A stretch of DNA of 64,000 bases from Clostridium_S neuense (GCF_045310695.1 NZ_JBJIAA010000005.1:186001-250000), one strand, 5' to 3'; positions 43,693-52,471 are shown, counted from the stretch's first letter. The notes: generated by a model from the letters alone, not told the origin. Numbers and translations: made by a program.

Positions 43693-45004
43693 ATGAATAA
43701 GAAGTTAAAAAGTACATGTATAGCTTTTATGGTTGTTGTTTTTGGAAGTGCATCAAGTGTTTTTGCAAAGGATACATTAGGGGGAGGTTGCAAGGGTAGG
43801 AATACTTTAAGTACTAAAGCAGTAAAAGTTGTAAACACATCTAAAGCAGAAAATGTTATACCAATACATGAATATAATTTTGATAACGATAATGCAAAGG
43901 ATTCACGTGTTATTGATACGGGGAGTAAGTCAACTAACATAATGGACTATGCATATGCTTATAATACAGATGTAGTAAATGAAGATGGAAGAATATTTAG
44001 AAGATTTAGTGGTGATAATAGCAATATAGAAATTAGTAGTGAGGATATTCCATCTAAAAATATAAGCATGAAATTTGATGTTAGATTTCCATCGGGTAGT
44101 GGAATAAAAACAAATAATATCATATCATCAAGGAATGGAATTAATTTGAGTTTGGGATATAATTCATTAAATCTTTCAATTGACAATGCAACTAGCTTAA
44201 ATGTAGATGCAACAAAGTACTTAGATGGAAAATGGCATACAATAATGATTACTTATGCAGAAAATTTTCNNNNNNNNNNNNNNNNNNNNNNNNNNNNNNN
44301 NNNNNNNNNNNNNNNNNNNNNNNNNNNNNNNNNNNNNNNNNNNNNNNNNNNNNNNNNNNNNNNNNNNAGTTACAGTAACAAATGCACAAGATCCAATAAA
44401 ACCAATTCATGAGTATACATTTGATGATGATAATGTTACATTAGGTGGTAGTAGATTAGTTGATACAGGAAGTAAATCAACTAACATAATGGACTATGCA
44501 GATGCTTCTAATACAGATGTAGTAAACGAAGATGGAAGAATATTTAGAAGATTTAGTGGTGATAATAGCAATATAGAAATTAGTGATGGTGATATTCCAT
44601 CTAAAAATATAAGCATGAAATTTGATGTTAGATTTCCATCGGGTAGTGGATTAAAAACAAATAATATAATATCATCAAGGGATGCAATCAATTTAAGTTT
44701 GGAATATAGTTCATTAAACCTTTCAATTGGCGATGGAATTAATTTAAATGTAAATGCAACAAAGTACTTAGATGGAAAATGGCATACAATAGTGATTACT
44801 TATGCAGGAAATTTTGAGGCTAATGGAGTAAAAATGTATGTAGATGATTTAGTAAATCCAGTAGCAGTAGGAACGGAAAAATCACAGAATTCAAATAATG
44901 GACAAAGTGAAGACTTTACATTAGGTGGAGGAACCTTCGACTTAGATAATTTTCAGATATATGATAAAGTATTAAATCAACAAAATGAACAAATATCAAA
45001 ATAA
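43693..45004 (+). CDS. Secreted protein with tandem LamG-like domains, interrupted by an assembly gap
   Basis: The N-terminal KKLKSTCIAFMVVVFGSASS is a signal peptide, cut near VFA-KD. A concanavalin-A/LamG-like module follows, starting PIHEYNFDNDN and ending GKWHTIMITYAENF. After 98 N bases a second copy begins PIHEYTFDDDN. The copies share long identical runs (for example RIFRRFSGDNSNIEIS). The second ends with GVKMYVDDLV and LDNFQIYDKVLN, the usual last LamG strands. The frames before and after the gap differ, so the gap size is not exact if this is one gene. TVTNAQDP just after the gap may be the end of an Ig-like domain. Ligand unknown; sugar binding is plausible. Confidence 0.75.
44270..44367. 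other. Assembly gap (98 N)
   Basis: Ninety-eight undefined bases lie between two nearly identical LamG repeats. The repeat is the probable reason the assembly broke, and the true length is unknown. Confidence 0.98.
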
Positions 45005-45047
45005 ATCTTGTGTATAGTATAAAAAATAATTAACATAGTTAAATAGT

Positions 45048-45096
45048 TATCCACATTTATGCTAAAATATATAGTATGAATGTGGATATTTTTATG
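45048..45096 (+). terminator. Terminator after the LamG gene
   Basis: TATCCACAT and ATGTGGATA arms around 23 bases, followed by five T residues. The same arms recur in the terminator at 45727. Confidence 0.75.
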
Positions 45097-45113
45097 AAAA
45101 GTGAGTGTGATAA

Positions 45114-45725
45114 ATGATGAAGGAAAATAAAATAAAGAAGTTAACTCCTATGGCAGAATCAAAATTTTTAAGTCTTTATGATATTGAATATAACAATAAA
45201 CTAGGAGATTTAAAGCATTGGGCGTTGGCTTCTAGAAAAAATTTTGAAACCCTCAAAGCTCAATATTTTGAAGGTAAAGAAGAAAAAGTCGATGCTGCAA
45301 TAATTGCTGCATTTCATGTGGATAGTAAGAAGTTAGTTTGCATAAGGCAGTTTAGGGTTCCTTTAAATGACTATGTTTATGAACTCCCAGCAGGGCTTAT
45401 AGATGGCAACGAAAGTTTTGATGCTGCAGCAGCAAGGGAACTTAAAGAAGAGACAGGGCTTGAACTTATAGCCATAAATCATGAAAAGACAAAGGGCAAG
45501 GTTTATGCATCAGCAGGAATGACGGATGAATCAGCAGCAATGGTTTTTTGCACCTGTAAGGGAAGCTTATCAAAAGAATTTTTGGAGGATGATGAGGATA
45601 TAGAAGTAATGCTTCTTTCCAAGGAAGAGATAAAAGAACTTTTGAAAAAGGACGTTAAAATGGACATGAGAGCATTTATAATGTTTCAGGCTTTTGCCGG
45701 AATGGGAGAAGAATTATTTAAATAA
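45114..45725 (+). CDS. NUDIX hydrolase, ADP-ribose pyrophosphatase-like
   Basis: A 203-residue NUDIX protein. The Nudix box fits exactly: GLIDGNESFDAAAARELKEE then TGL (about residues 101-123). Upstream are HVDSKKLVCIRQFRVPLNDY and YELPAG, typical of ADP-ribose or nucleotide-sugar pyrophosphatases. The ATG at 45114 has only a weak GTGAGTG upstream, and ATG 45117 is equally possible. The substrate is not certain. Confidence 0.88.
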   Translation: MMKENKIKKLTPMAESKFLSLYDIEYNNKLGDLKHWALASRKNFETLKAQYFEGKEEKVDAAIIAAFHVDSKKLVCIRQFRVPLNDYVYELPAGLIDGNESFDAAAARELKEETGLELIAINHEKTKGKVYASAGMTDESAAMVFCTCKGSLSKEFLEDDEDIEVMLLSKEEIKELLKKDVKMDMRAFIMFQAFAGMGEELFK

Positions 45726-45726
45726 A

Positions 45727-45768
45727 AAATATCCACATCTTATTAATATGGATGTGGATATTTTTTAT
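45727..45768. terminator. Bidirectional terminator between NUDIX gene and CBM remnant
   Basis: ATATCCACATC and GATGTGGATAT form the stem with A-run before and T-run after, so it can stop the NUDIX transcript and the convergent minus-strand gene. Confidence 0.88.
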
Positions 45769-45774
45769 GTTATT

Positions 45775-46348
45775 TTAATAATTTACAACGTAATTAGAAC
45801 CAAAATTATTGTCCCAGTATTCTGTTCCATTTACCTCATAAAGAACAGCAAATTGAACTTGTTTTGTAGAATTTGAGACCTTAATATTTGCAAGCCATTG
45901 AGAAGCTTCATCTGAGGAATATGATCCTACAGGAGAACTGATAACTGTTTCTTTATAAGTTTCCCAATTATCTTCAGTATAACGAACTTTCACGTAGGTT
46001 GAGTTATTAATATTAGTTAGTAAGATTTTTGGTAGCTACATAGAATGAAAGGTATTTTTCACTATTATATGCTCCGGTGTTTAGCTTATGTGTGTAAACA
46101 TATGATTGACCGAAAGCACCATCAGTCCATGTTTTACCTCCATCTAAAGAATAGTGTACAGTTAACTTTTTGTCATATGCAAGATTTTGAACTGCAATAT
46201 ATCCTTCAACATGACCAATGCCATAATCATCATCTGTAGCACGTTGAGAATAGTATAATTGAACAGGAAGAGTAGCGGCTCTTACTTTTTGAGGTAATGC
46301 TGCTCCCAACTTAGAAAGAGTAACAATAAACATGTTAAATAAATACAT
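45775..46348 (-). pseudogene. Frameshifted carbohydrate-binding protein (CBM21-like)
   Basis: Two consecutive frames on the minus strand make one protein. The first part (46348-46013) has a weak signal-like start, then VEGYIAVQNLAYDKKLTVHY and GGKTWTDGAFGQSY, and stops at KNLTN. A one-base shift at about 46012-46017 restores NNSTYVKVRYTEDNW and the end YWDNNFGSNYVVNY, the hallmark of starch-binding CBM21 domains. The frame break is a single extra base in TAACTAATATTAAT. Either a sequencing error or a true pseudogene is possible. No good ribosome site precedes the start at 46348. Confidence 0.7.
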
Positions 46349-46479
46349 TGTAGTATTATGATTTTAAAAAAGTATTAAAATTAATAATAATAGACTTTTC
46401 TGGTTGAAAATTATATAAGCATATGATAAACTAACTTTAAAATCGCATCGGTTCTTAACTATAAGTGAAAGTTATGATT

Positions 46480-46586
46480 ATAACGGCAGGGGGTGTACCT
46501 TGCTGTTAATTTTTATATATTGAGTATAAATTTTAATAAAAGGCTATGCTTTAAATAATTAATATTTACTTTAAAGCATAGCCTAA
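46480..46586. terminator. Two hairpins before the HD-domain gene
   Basis: TAACGGCAGGG/CCTTGCTGTTA at 46480-46509 is followed by ATTTTTA, so it may end a plus-strand transcript. AGGCTATGCTTTAA/TTAAAGCATAGCCT at 46541-46584 is perfect over 14 bp without a clear T-run. The region from 46349 to 46612 holds no gene. Confidence 0.55.
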
Positions 46587-46612
46587 TAAAATAAATTGAG
46601 GGAGTGGTTAGC

Positions 46613-47104
46613 TTGAAGCTTGTAGGTGATGTTGTAAATAAAATGGTACTTTATTTTGATGGAGATGTAAGGCGTATAAACCATGCTATGAAGGTTTATA
46701 GTTTTGCTAAAACCATAGGTGAGCTTGAGGATATAGGAGAGAGTAAGCTTTTAATACTTGAGGTTGCAGCTGTGCTTCATGATATCGGAATTAAAGAAAG
46801 TGAGAGAAAATACAATTCATCTGCTGGAAACTATCAGGAGATAGAAGGACCAGATGTAGCAAGGGATATTTTAAAGGAGTTTAATTTAGATAAAGCTTTT
46901 GTAGATAGAGTTTGTTATTTAATAGCACACCATCATACTTACAGCCAAATAGATGGTTTAGATTATCAGATATTAATTGAAGCGGATTTTATTATAAATA
47001 TTTTTGAGGATTCAATAGCAAAAGAAAAGGTGGAAATAATCAAAGATAAATACTTTAAAACAAAAACGGGAATACGCTTTATAGAAAGTATGTATATGAA
47101 ATAA
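46613..47104 (+). CDS. HD-domain phosphohydrolase
   Basis: A 163-residue HD-superfamily protein. Metal ligands are visible as RINHAMKVYSFAK (about 20), EVAAVLHDIGIKESE (HD near 55), IAHHHTYSQIDG (near 108) and ILIEADFIINIFE (Asp near 128), giving an H...HD...HH...D pattern. The TTG at 46613 is preferred, as GAGGGAG lies 8 bases before it and the in-frame GTG at 46604 is within that site. The substrate is unknown, with nucleotides or diadenosine polyphosphates typical for such small proteins. Confidence 0.85.
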   Translation: MKLVGDVVNKMVLYFDGDVRRINHAMKVYSFAKTIGELEDIGESKLLILEVAAVLHDIGIKESERKYNSSAGNYQEIEGPDVARDILKEFNLDKAFVDRVCYLIAHHHTYSQIDGLDYQILIEADFIINIFEDSIAKEKVEIIKDKYFKTKTGIRFIESMYMK

Positions 47105-47230
47105 TATATAGATAACCAAGCTGGAAGATTGAAATTACCAATACCAAATTTATCCCTACTCTTTCTTTCAAATTCCAGTTTAATAGGACAAACTTGGAAC
47201 TTGCAATTTCAACTTGTCTATCTATAAATA
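47103..47230. repeat. GATAAAC palindromic element, uninterrupted copy
   Basis: ATAGATAACCAAGCTGGAAG, ATTGAAATTACC and AATTTATCCC on the left face GGAACTTGCAATTTCAACTT and TTGTCTATCTATAA on the right. Its centre, CTACTCTTTCTTTCAAATTC, is where copies at 32345 and 38285 carry inserted GAGTA elements. It begins at the stop codon of the HD gene. Confidence 0.75.
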
Positions 47231-47249
47231 TAGAGATGAGGAGATAAAA

Positions 47250-47514
47250 TTGAAATTAACAGTTCTTGTAGATAACAATACAATTATTGATAGATATTTT
47301 TTAGGAGAGCCTGGGGTAAGTTATTTTATTCAAGATGATGACTGCAATATTTTGTTTGATACAGGTTACTACAAAAACTTGTAAATACATAAAAGAAAAT
47401 AATATAGGTAAGGTCCATGCAGGACATTGTACAGATTTAAAATCTAAAATAGAACTTTCAAGAGTTACTAGCGTAGAGGAAGTTGGAGTTGGTTTAGTTT
47501 TGGAATACAATTAA
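47250..47514 (+). pseudogene. MBL-fold metallohydrolase with central deletion
   Basis: A TTG start with GAGGAG upstream opens LTVLVDNNTIIDRYFLGEPG and VSYFIQDDDCNILFDTGYYKNL, then a stop at 47384. In another frame directly after it, CKYIKENNIGKVHAGHCTDL and SRVTSVEEVGVGLVLEYN run to 47514. These match the first and last 45 residues of clostridial MBL hydrolases about 260 residues long. All the middle, including the HxHxDH metal site, is lost. Confidence 0.8.
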
Positions 47515-47730
47515 AAAACACCTAATAGGAAGCGCTTTTTAAGAGAGCGTTTTGAAAAGCATAAGCATAATTAAAAATAGTTGTTAAATTTATAAGGTAT
47601 AGTTGCAAAATCTATTTAAATAAGCTTGTATAAGAGGATTTGTTATACTAGACTAATAATTAATTATGTAAGTTATTATTTAAAGTTTTGCGGATATCTA
47701 AATTAGTGCACGATTGCAGGAGGAAAATAA

Positions 47731-48891
47731 ATGAAAAAAAAATTGCAAGTAGCGCTAGTAGCATTTTTAGTTATTATTTTTGGGTGCTTTTCAGAGGCTT
47801 TTGCTGCTAGTAGAACAAATATCGAAGATAATGAATTTTCGCAAATTGAGAAAAAACTAAATCAAATTAACAGGCATAATATAACAAATAATGGATCATC
47901 AAATCATAATGCAGGTGATGAAGGAAAAATTGGAACTGAAAATTTAGATGGTTCTACAGAAAATAGTGCTAAAAAAGGAGATGTGCTTAAAGATCCTGAA
48001 ATAGGCTGGAAGAGATACGATGATTGTAGTAAACTAATTAAATACTTAGGGGATTGGGCACCTGATAACTATTTATTAAGTGGTAATTATAACAGCACTT
48101 TACATAGAAGTATTTCATCAAATAGTGAGGCTAAGTTTAATTTTAATGGAACAAAGCTAAGAATAATAACCAGTGATTTAGTAAATGCGGCTAGTAATAT
48201 TAAGGTTACTATTGATGATAAGAGTTATAATTTAGATGAAACACTTAATAACAAGGATTGTACTATGACTTTTGAAATTACAGGACTGGATAAATCAGAC
48301 CATAAGGTTACTATTAGTAAAACTGATGAAGATATGGGACAAATTAATCTTGATGCAGTAGATATAGATTCTGATGGCAGTATGCTGAGGCTGGCAGATG
48401 GTCTAACTTTAGATAAAGCTTTACATTTATTAAAAGTAGGACAAACAGATACTCTAACAGCAGCAGTAACTCCATATGATACAGCTAATAAGAACATAAC
48501 GTGGAGTTCTAGTGATCCGTCTATAGCTTCTATAGATAGTAATGGAAAATTAACGGCACTTAAGGCAGGAATTGTGACAATAACAGCGTCAACTATGGAT
48601 GGAAGCAATCTTATGAGTTCATGTATTGTAACTATAGAAGAGGCAAAAAGTTTAAGTTTAAATAAAACAACAGATTTATTGAACGTAGGAGATACAGATA
48701 ATTTAGTAGCGACAGTAACTCCAAACAATATACCTAATAGTTCTATGGTATGGATTTCTAGTATGCCATCTATAGTTTCAGTAGATAGTGATGGAAAAGT
48801 AACAGCACTTAAGCCAGGAACGGCAATGATACTAGTTGGGACTAAGGATGGAAGCAATTTAATGAATTTATGCACAATAACTGTAAAGTGA
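47731..48891 (+). CDS. Secreted protein with carbohydrate-binding-like and two bacterial Ig-like (Big_2) domains
   Basis: 386 residues. The signal peptide KKKLQVALVAFLVIIFGCFS ends near AFAA. A low-complexity linker leads to a beta-rich module (about 90-205: GWKRYDDCSKLIKYLGDW, NGTKLRIIT, VTIDDKSYNLDE) like those seen beside clostridial polysaccharide enzymes. Two Big_2 domains follow (about 218-300 and 303-386), each with a DPSIASIDSNGKLTALKAG-like core. ATG at 47731 with AGGAGGA upstream. It is probably cell-surface or secreted. It shares its signal-peptide pattern with the proteins at 43693 and 59235. Confidence 0.8.
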   Translation: MKKKLQVALVAFLVIIFGCFSEAFAASRTNIEDNEFSQIEKKLNQINRHNITNNGSSNHNAGDEGKIGTENLDGSTENSAKKGDVLKDPEIGWKRYDDCSKLIKYLGDWAPDNYLLSGNYNSTLHRSISSNSEAKFNFNGTKLRIITSDLVNAASNIKVTIDDKSYNLDETLNNKDCTMTFEITGLDKSDHKVTISKTDEDMGQINLDAVDIDSDGSMLRLADGLTLDKALHLLKVGQTDTLTAAVTPYDTANKNITWSSSDPSIASIDSNGKLTALKAGIVTITASTMDGSNLMSSCIVTIEEAKSLSLNKTTDLLNVGDTDNLVATVTPNNIPNSSMVWISSMPSIVSVDSDGKVTALKPGTAMILVGTKDGSNLMNLCTITVK

Positions 48892-48942
48892 TATTATAAA
48901 ATCTCATAGAAAATATTAAAGAGGCATTTGCAGCAAATATAG

Positions 48943-49038
48943 ATGACAGCGGTTGGAATAGGACAAACCTTTGTATGGGCAAATATTGGTGAAGATGATG
49001 GTGGACTAGGAAAAATGTGTGTTATAAACGTAGAATAA
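48943..49038 (+). pseudogene. Tail of a lost gene (31 codons)
   Basis: An ATG opens TAVGIGQTFVWANIGEDDGG then LGKMCVINVE and a stop. No ribosome site precedes it. The wording is unlike the Ig-like protein just upstream. It looks like the end of a larger domain; family not recognised. Confidence 0.3.
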
Positions 49039-49082
49039 ATTAGCAATAATTAAATGGTTTAAAATTAGTTTAATAAATATTA

Positions 49083-49153
49083 GAGCCTAAATCCTAATTT
49101 AAAAAGTATCTGAGTTTTTTGAAGCTCATTAGGGTTTTAGGCTCTTATATTTT
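49083..49153. terminator. Terminator between Ig-like gene and flotillin-like gene
   Basis: AGAGCCTAAATCCTAAT faces ATTAGGGTTTTAGGCTCT around about 28 bases; T-rich sequence follows on the plus strand and the convergent gene ends 15 bp beyond. Confidence 0.8.
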
Positions 49154-49167
49154 TATAAACTATACTA

Positions 49168-51285
49168 CTATTTTAGTGATTCTATGATTTTGCATTTTAT
49201 TTGTTCAACCTCAGGTGAAAGCTCTCTTTCTGAGTTATCGCTGTTAGCCATACTAGCCAAAAGTAAATCAAGTATACCTTCTAAAGCATTTGGCATTTTG
49301 CCATCACTTCCGCCACCAATATAGGTTTTTGGAACAATGTCAATTTTAGATTCTTTTAATGCTTCTGCAAGTTTTGTCATAACATCTTGAATTACTTGAT
49401 ATTGTGGACCACCATAAGCGTTAACCTGCTCTTTTGCAGCTATTGCCTTGGAAATACCAATCTTAGCTTCCTTATCAGCCTCGGCTTCACCAATGGATTT
49501 TATCTTTGAAGCTTCAGCAGAACCAAGAAGACTAATTTGTTTAGAGTTTGCAGTAGCTTCTTTTTCAATAGCATAAGCTTTTGCCTCGGCATCTTGTTTT
49601 GTTGTATAAGCCTTTGCTTCGGCGTCTTTTTGCTGCTTGTATAAATTAGCTTCAGCTTCAGTTTTGGTTTTTTCAGCAATCTGTTTAGCAACAAGAAGTT
49701 GAGCCTTACCTTCATTTTCTTTAATCTGAATCTCAACAGCAGAAGCAGTTAAATCTGATTGCTTTGCTGATGCAGCTTTAGCTTTGTTTAATTCTATTTC
49801 TTTTTCGGCGGCTTTTTGCTCTGCATCAAAGGTTGCTATTTGCTCCATTGCAAGTTGTCTGTCTCTAAGCTGTGCAAGTATTGTATCTATTCTATTATCA
49901 TTTTTGGATGCAATAGGAGTGCCAATTAGAACTTCTTCTAATTCTAGGTCGTATTTTTCAAACTTATCCTTCATTTCGGCGGAAGCTTTATTTTGAATTT
50001 CATTTCTATTTTGAATTAATTCTACTAAAGTCATTGTCTGTCCGATGTTTTTGAAGTATCCAGCTATCATAGGGTCAAGAGATTGCTCTATAAGGAGCTT
50101 TACATCGCCAAATCTTTGTATTACTCTAGAAGCTTTTTTATAATCTATATGCATTACTACAGTTAAAGGAAGACTTGGCTCAAAAGCATCCTTTGTAATA
50201 AGACTTATTTCTTTTAAGTTTTCGTCGAGTTTATGATTGCCGTTTTGTCCACTAATCCACTTTAAAATTACATTTGTTGTTGGAACTTTAACTACTTTTC
50301 CAGCATAAGTGTTGAAACCATATTTACCAGGAGCTAAAGCGGTTTCCCATATACCTTTAGAACCTTCAGGAACTAATTCACCGTGCTTATAAGCATCACC
50401 TGTAACGTCCTTGCCTTTGTCTCCATAGTAGGATACAACAACACCAACTTCACCAATGTTTATTATGGTTTTAGGTAAGTATTCAACAGTGGCAAATAGC
50501 CTGTTTATAAAATAAGTTCCATCTGCTAAAATCTGCATCTGTCTACCTTTAAAACCGCCAGCTTTAAGGAATTTTTCAGGGTCTTGAAAGTTGTTATGAT
50601 AATTTTCAAGTCCAGCCTTATCACCTATAATTGGAGCTATTAAAACTTCATTTGGAAGAGCAGGTCCATCATTTACTGTAACTATGCCTATGTTGTCGTC
50701 CTTTCCATTTATAACTACAGGGTTAAAACCATCAATCCTTCTTATTTTATCTGCCATGTTTTGAACTTCTTGATTTTCTACTTTAGTTGTGGTTAGGGAG
50801 TAAACTCCATTTTCAGTTATGATTATAAATTGTGCAAGGTTAAAGGCATAAGTACCTTCTCTAAGTATTGCTCTTTGAGGTCCTTTCTGACCCTCACCTT
50901 TAAAAAAACCTCTAACATCTTGGAAGTTATCTGCTTCTGGAATTACATGTCCAAGAGTTTGAGAAACCTCAAGAGCTTTTCCATCTCTAGCAAAAACGTA
51001 GCCTATCTTACCTTGGGGAATAGTTATAAGTGGAGCACGATGAATCTTGTACATAAGAGGTGTTTTTAAGTGAATACCAGCTCTTAGTACATCTGGCTGA
51101 AAACCAGCTTCTCCATTTAAAGCTATAATTTGTTTGTTTAGTGATCCTTTTGGTGACCACCATTTTTCTACAATTCCAATTTCACTACTTTTTATTACTA
51201 CAATTCCTATGAGTTTTAAAACTATTAGCAATATTGCGATAATTGCCACAACAGCTATAATTAGGTAGATACTACTTTGATTCAT
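49168..51285 (-). CDS. SPFH/band-7 (flotillin-like) membrane protein
   Basis: A 705-residue protein. One N-terminal membrane helix (about 5-31) precedes an SPFH domain in two parts, with the unusual insert GIVTVNDGPALPNEVLIAP and FFKGEGQKGPQRAILREGTY-type repeats (about 125-270). A long alanine/glutamate/lysine coiled coil follows (about 490-630; AEKEIELNKAKAASAK, KTEAEANLYKQQKDAEAKAY). The end SDGKMPNALEGILDLLLA is flotillin-like. Such proteins scaffold membrane microdomains. The ATG at 51285 follows GAAGGTGAGGG. It is monocistronic. Confidence 0.85.
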   Translation of the reverse strand: MNQSSIYLIIAVVAIIAILLIVLKLIGIVVIKSSEIGIVEKWWSPKGSLNKQIIALNGEAGFQPDVLRAGIHLKTPLMYKIHRAPLITIPQGKIGYVFARDGKALEVSQTLGHVIPEADNFQDVRGFFKGEGQKGPQRAILREGTYAFNLAQFIIITENGVYSLTTTKVENQEVQNMADKIRRIDGFNPVVINGKDDNIGIVTVNDGPALPNEVLIAPIIGDKAGLENYHNNFQDPEKFLKAGGFKGRQMQILADGTYFINRLFATVEYLPKTIINIGEVGVVVSYYGDKGKDVTGDAYKHGELVPEGSKGIWETALAPGKYGFNTYAGKVVKVPTTNVILKWISGQNGNHKLDENLKEISLITKDAFEPSLPLTVVMHIDYKKASRVIQRFGDVKLLIEQSLDPMIAGYFKNIGQTMTLVELIQNRNEIQNKASAEMKDKFEKYDLELEEVLIGTPIASKNDNRIDTILAQLRDRQLAMEQIATFDAEQKAAEKEIELNKAKAASAKQSDLTASAVEIQIKENEGKAQLLVAKQIAEKTKTEAEANLYKQQKDAEAKAYTTKQDAEAKAYAIEKEATANSKQISLLGSAEASKIKSIGEAEADKEAKIGISKAIAAKEQVNAYGGPQYQVIQDVMTKLAEALKESKIDIVPKTYIGGGSDGKMPNALEGILDLLLASMANSDNSERELSPEVEQIKCKIIESLK

Positions 51286-51515
51286 ATTGAACCCTCACCT
51301 TCATAAATATTTCTGATATGAGTTATATAATACCACATTATGTGGGGAAGTCAATTTAAGAAAAAGAAGGATTTTGACATAAAAGATTAGATTTGCATTA
51401 AAGTAAACGAAGAAAGTGGAGATAAGCTATTGTTATCTTCACTTTAATTCAATTATCTATTTTATATAATTTTTATATTTATCTTTTATAAAACTTCTAT
51501 GTTTCCACGAGCTTT

Positions 51516-52034
51516 TTAGAGATTTATATAGCTGATTAAGATGCTTATTTTTTGATTTGATTTTACTGATAAATCAATTTTGGTTATCTTATCATCAACT
51601 AGAATCTTTTTATTTTCAATTAATTTTTGTATTTGTGATCTACTTAAATCTTTGATATACATTGAAAGAAGCTTATCAAGTCTAATCTTTTTTGATATAG
51701 AATTTATAATAAGTTCTATTTGTTCATAGCCAAATTTTTTATAATGCTGTAAAGATATAGGTTCTAGTGAAGTTTCACAAAGAAATTCTTCATTTTTAGG
51801 AGTTTCCTTTTCTGTATTTCCATCGTTGGAGTTCACTATTCCGAGCATTTTGTTCCAGGTGTGACCATTACTGCATTTAAAAATGGCATAGTTATAAAGA
51901 TTTTTTCCATTTGCGTTTTGTCTTCTTTTTAAAGAATCAGTAAATAGGACCTTTTTACCACAATTGTGGCAGTACCTTTCTACAGTTTCAATCTCCATAT
52001 TCATTACATTTAAGTTTATCATAGCTTTTTTCAT
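51516..52034 (-). CDS. Zinc-ribbon plus S4 RNA-binding domain protein, unknown function
   Basis: 172 residues in two parts. The N-terminal part has a metal-site pattern: Cys22 and Cys25 (YCHNCGKK), Cys54 and His58 (KCSNGHTW). The C-terminal part (about 117-170) is an S4 domain, RLDKLLSMYIKDLSRSQIQK then LIENKKILVDDK, as in RqcP, Hsp15 and pseudouridine synthases. No catalytic domain is present, so an rRNA or tRNA-binding factor is likely. The ATG at 52034 has GGAGGT at 8 bases, but an upstream ACCTCT can pair with that site. The leader (52035-52530) holds two short ORFs and two terminators, the architecture of drug-inducible ribosome-protection genes. The role itself is inference. Confidence 0.75.
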   Translation of the reverse strand: MKKAMINLNVMNMEIETVERYCHNCGKKVLFTDSLKRRQNANGKNLYNYAIFKCSNGHTWNKMLGIVNSNDGNTEKETPKNEEFLCETSLEPISLQHYKKFGYEQIELIINSISKKIRLDKLLSMYIKDLSRSQIQKLIENKKILVDDKITKIDLSVKSNQKISILISYINL

Positions 52035-52180
52035 TTTCTTTTACCTCCGAATTTTATGGCAGGCAAAAGAGGTCATAAAAATTTTGTATGCAAAATTATA
52101 ATTTACTCTCAAGCCTGTTATTTATTGAGTTCATTTAATTTTGCAAATATAGTTGGCATATAGGATCACCTCACTTTCAC
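52035..52180 (-). promoter_or_regulatory. Possible translational attenuator of the S4 gene
   Basis: Reading the minus strand: GCAAAATT inside the 13-codon ORF (52144-52137) can pair with AATTTTGC (52097-52090). AATTTTG can instead pair with CAAAAT (52086-52081). ACCTCT (52073-52068) can pair with the ribosome site GGAGGT (52048-52043). CAGGC (52117-52113) also matches GCCTG (52064-52060). A ribosome stalled on the short ORF would cover the first segment, shift the pairing and expose the ribosome site, as in ermC-type control. By-eye pairing only. Confidence 0.55.
52118..52159 (-). CDS. 13-residue upstream ORF (second leader peptide)
   Basis: MPTIFAKLNELNK with GTGAGGTGA about 8 bases before the ATG at 52159. 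It ends 84 bp before the S4 gene start. Its codons 5-8 (TTT GCA AAA TTA) hold the segment that pairs downstream. It is probably regulatory rather than functional as a peptide. Confidence 0.55.
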   Translation of the reverse strand: MPTIFAKLNELNK

Positions 52181-52222
52181 AAATAAAAAAGGGCAGTAAA
52201 TGAATAAATCCATTTACTACCC
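52181..52222 (-). terminator. Leader terminator 2 (minus strand)
   Basis: GGGTAGTAAATGG and CATTTACTGCCC form a stem, followed on the minus strand by TTTTTTATTT. It lies upstream of the S4 gene, so reading through it would be needed to express that gene from the promoter at 52502. Confidence 0.85.
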
Positions 52223-52246
52223 TGTAATTAAAGGATAAAAGTGCAT

Positions 52247-52275
52247 AAAAAAACCGTACAAATAATAGTACGGCG
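52247..52275 (-). terminator. Leader terminator 1 (minus strand)
   Basis: CCGTACTATTATTTGTACGG has a 6-bp GC-containing stem followed by seven T residues on the minus strand. It lies 25 bp before terminator 2. Confidence 0.85.
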
Positions 52276-52336
52276 CCATTTACACAAAAAAACTTTTATC
52301 TTAAATTATATTTTAATTTAAAAGGATAAACGCAGA

Positions 52337-52455
52337 TATTATTCTTAACATTGTAAAAACCTAAAGAAAGTAACACAAATAAAAGCATAAGAAACTTACG
52401 CAAAAAACTTTCTTTAAGAATAGTATTAAATTTTACTATTTTACAATGTAAAAAA
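52337..52455 (-). promoter_or_regulatory. Mutually exclusive RNA pairings after leader ORF 1
   Basis: On the minus strand ACATTGTAAAA at the end of leader ORF 1 matches TTTTACAATGT (about 52345-52356). The segment ATACTATTCTTAA plus AGAAAG (about 52408-52427) matches CTTTCTTTA and TTAAGAATAATAT on either side of that same TTTTACAATGT. The two pairings cannot coexist, so ribosome position on ORF 1 could choose between them. This is the pattern expected of transcription attenuation before the two terminators. Confidence 0.55.
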
Positions 52456-52471
52456 CATATCTTTTAAGCAT
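52436..52471 (-). CDS. 11-residue upstream ORF (first leader peptide)
   Basis: MLKRYVFYIVK with AGGAGG 7 bases before the ATG, the best ribosome site in this region. A consensus promoter lies 30 bp upstream and terminators lie downstream. The hydrophobic, aromatic peptide is comparable in size to leader peptides of macrolide and chloramphenicol resistance genes. Confidence 0.65.
   Translation of the reverse strand: MLKRYVFYIVK

Noticed and set aside
45048..45768. Transposon ends suggested by the shared ATCCACAT arms around the NUDIX gene
   Set aside because: Each pair of arms forms its own terminator hairpin with a T-run, which explains them without a mobile element.
46480..46512. Cyclic-di-GMP riboswitch before the HD-domain gene
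   Set aside because: The GEMM core sequences are not present; only a terminator-like stem is seen.
48225..48875. 216-codon minus-strand frame opposite the Ig-like protein
   Set aside because: It is an antisense product of repeated Big_2 coding sequence with no start signal.
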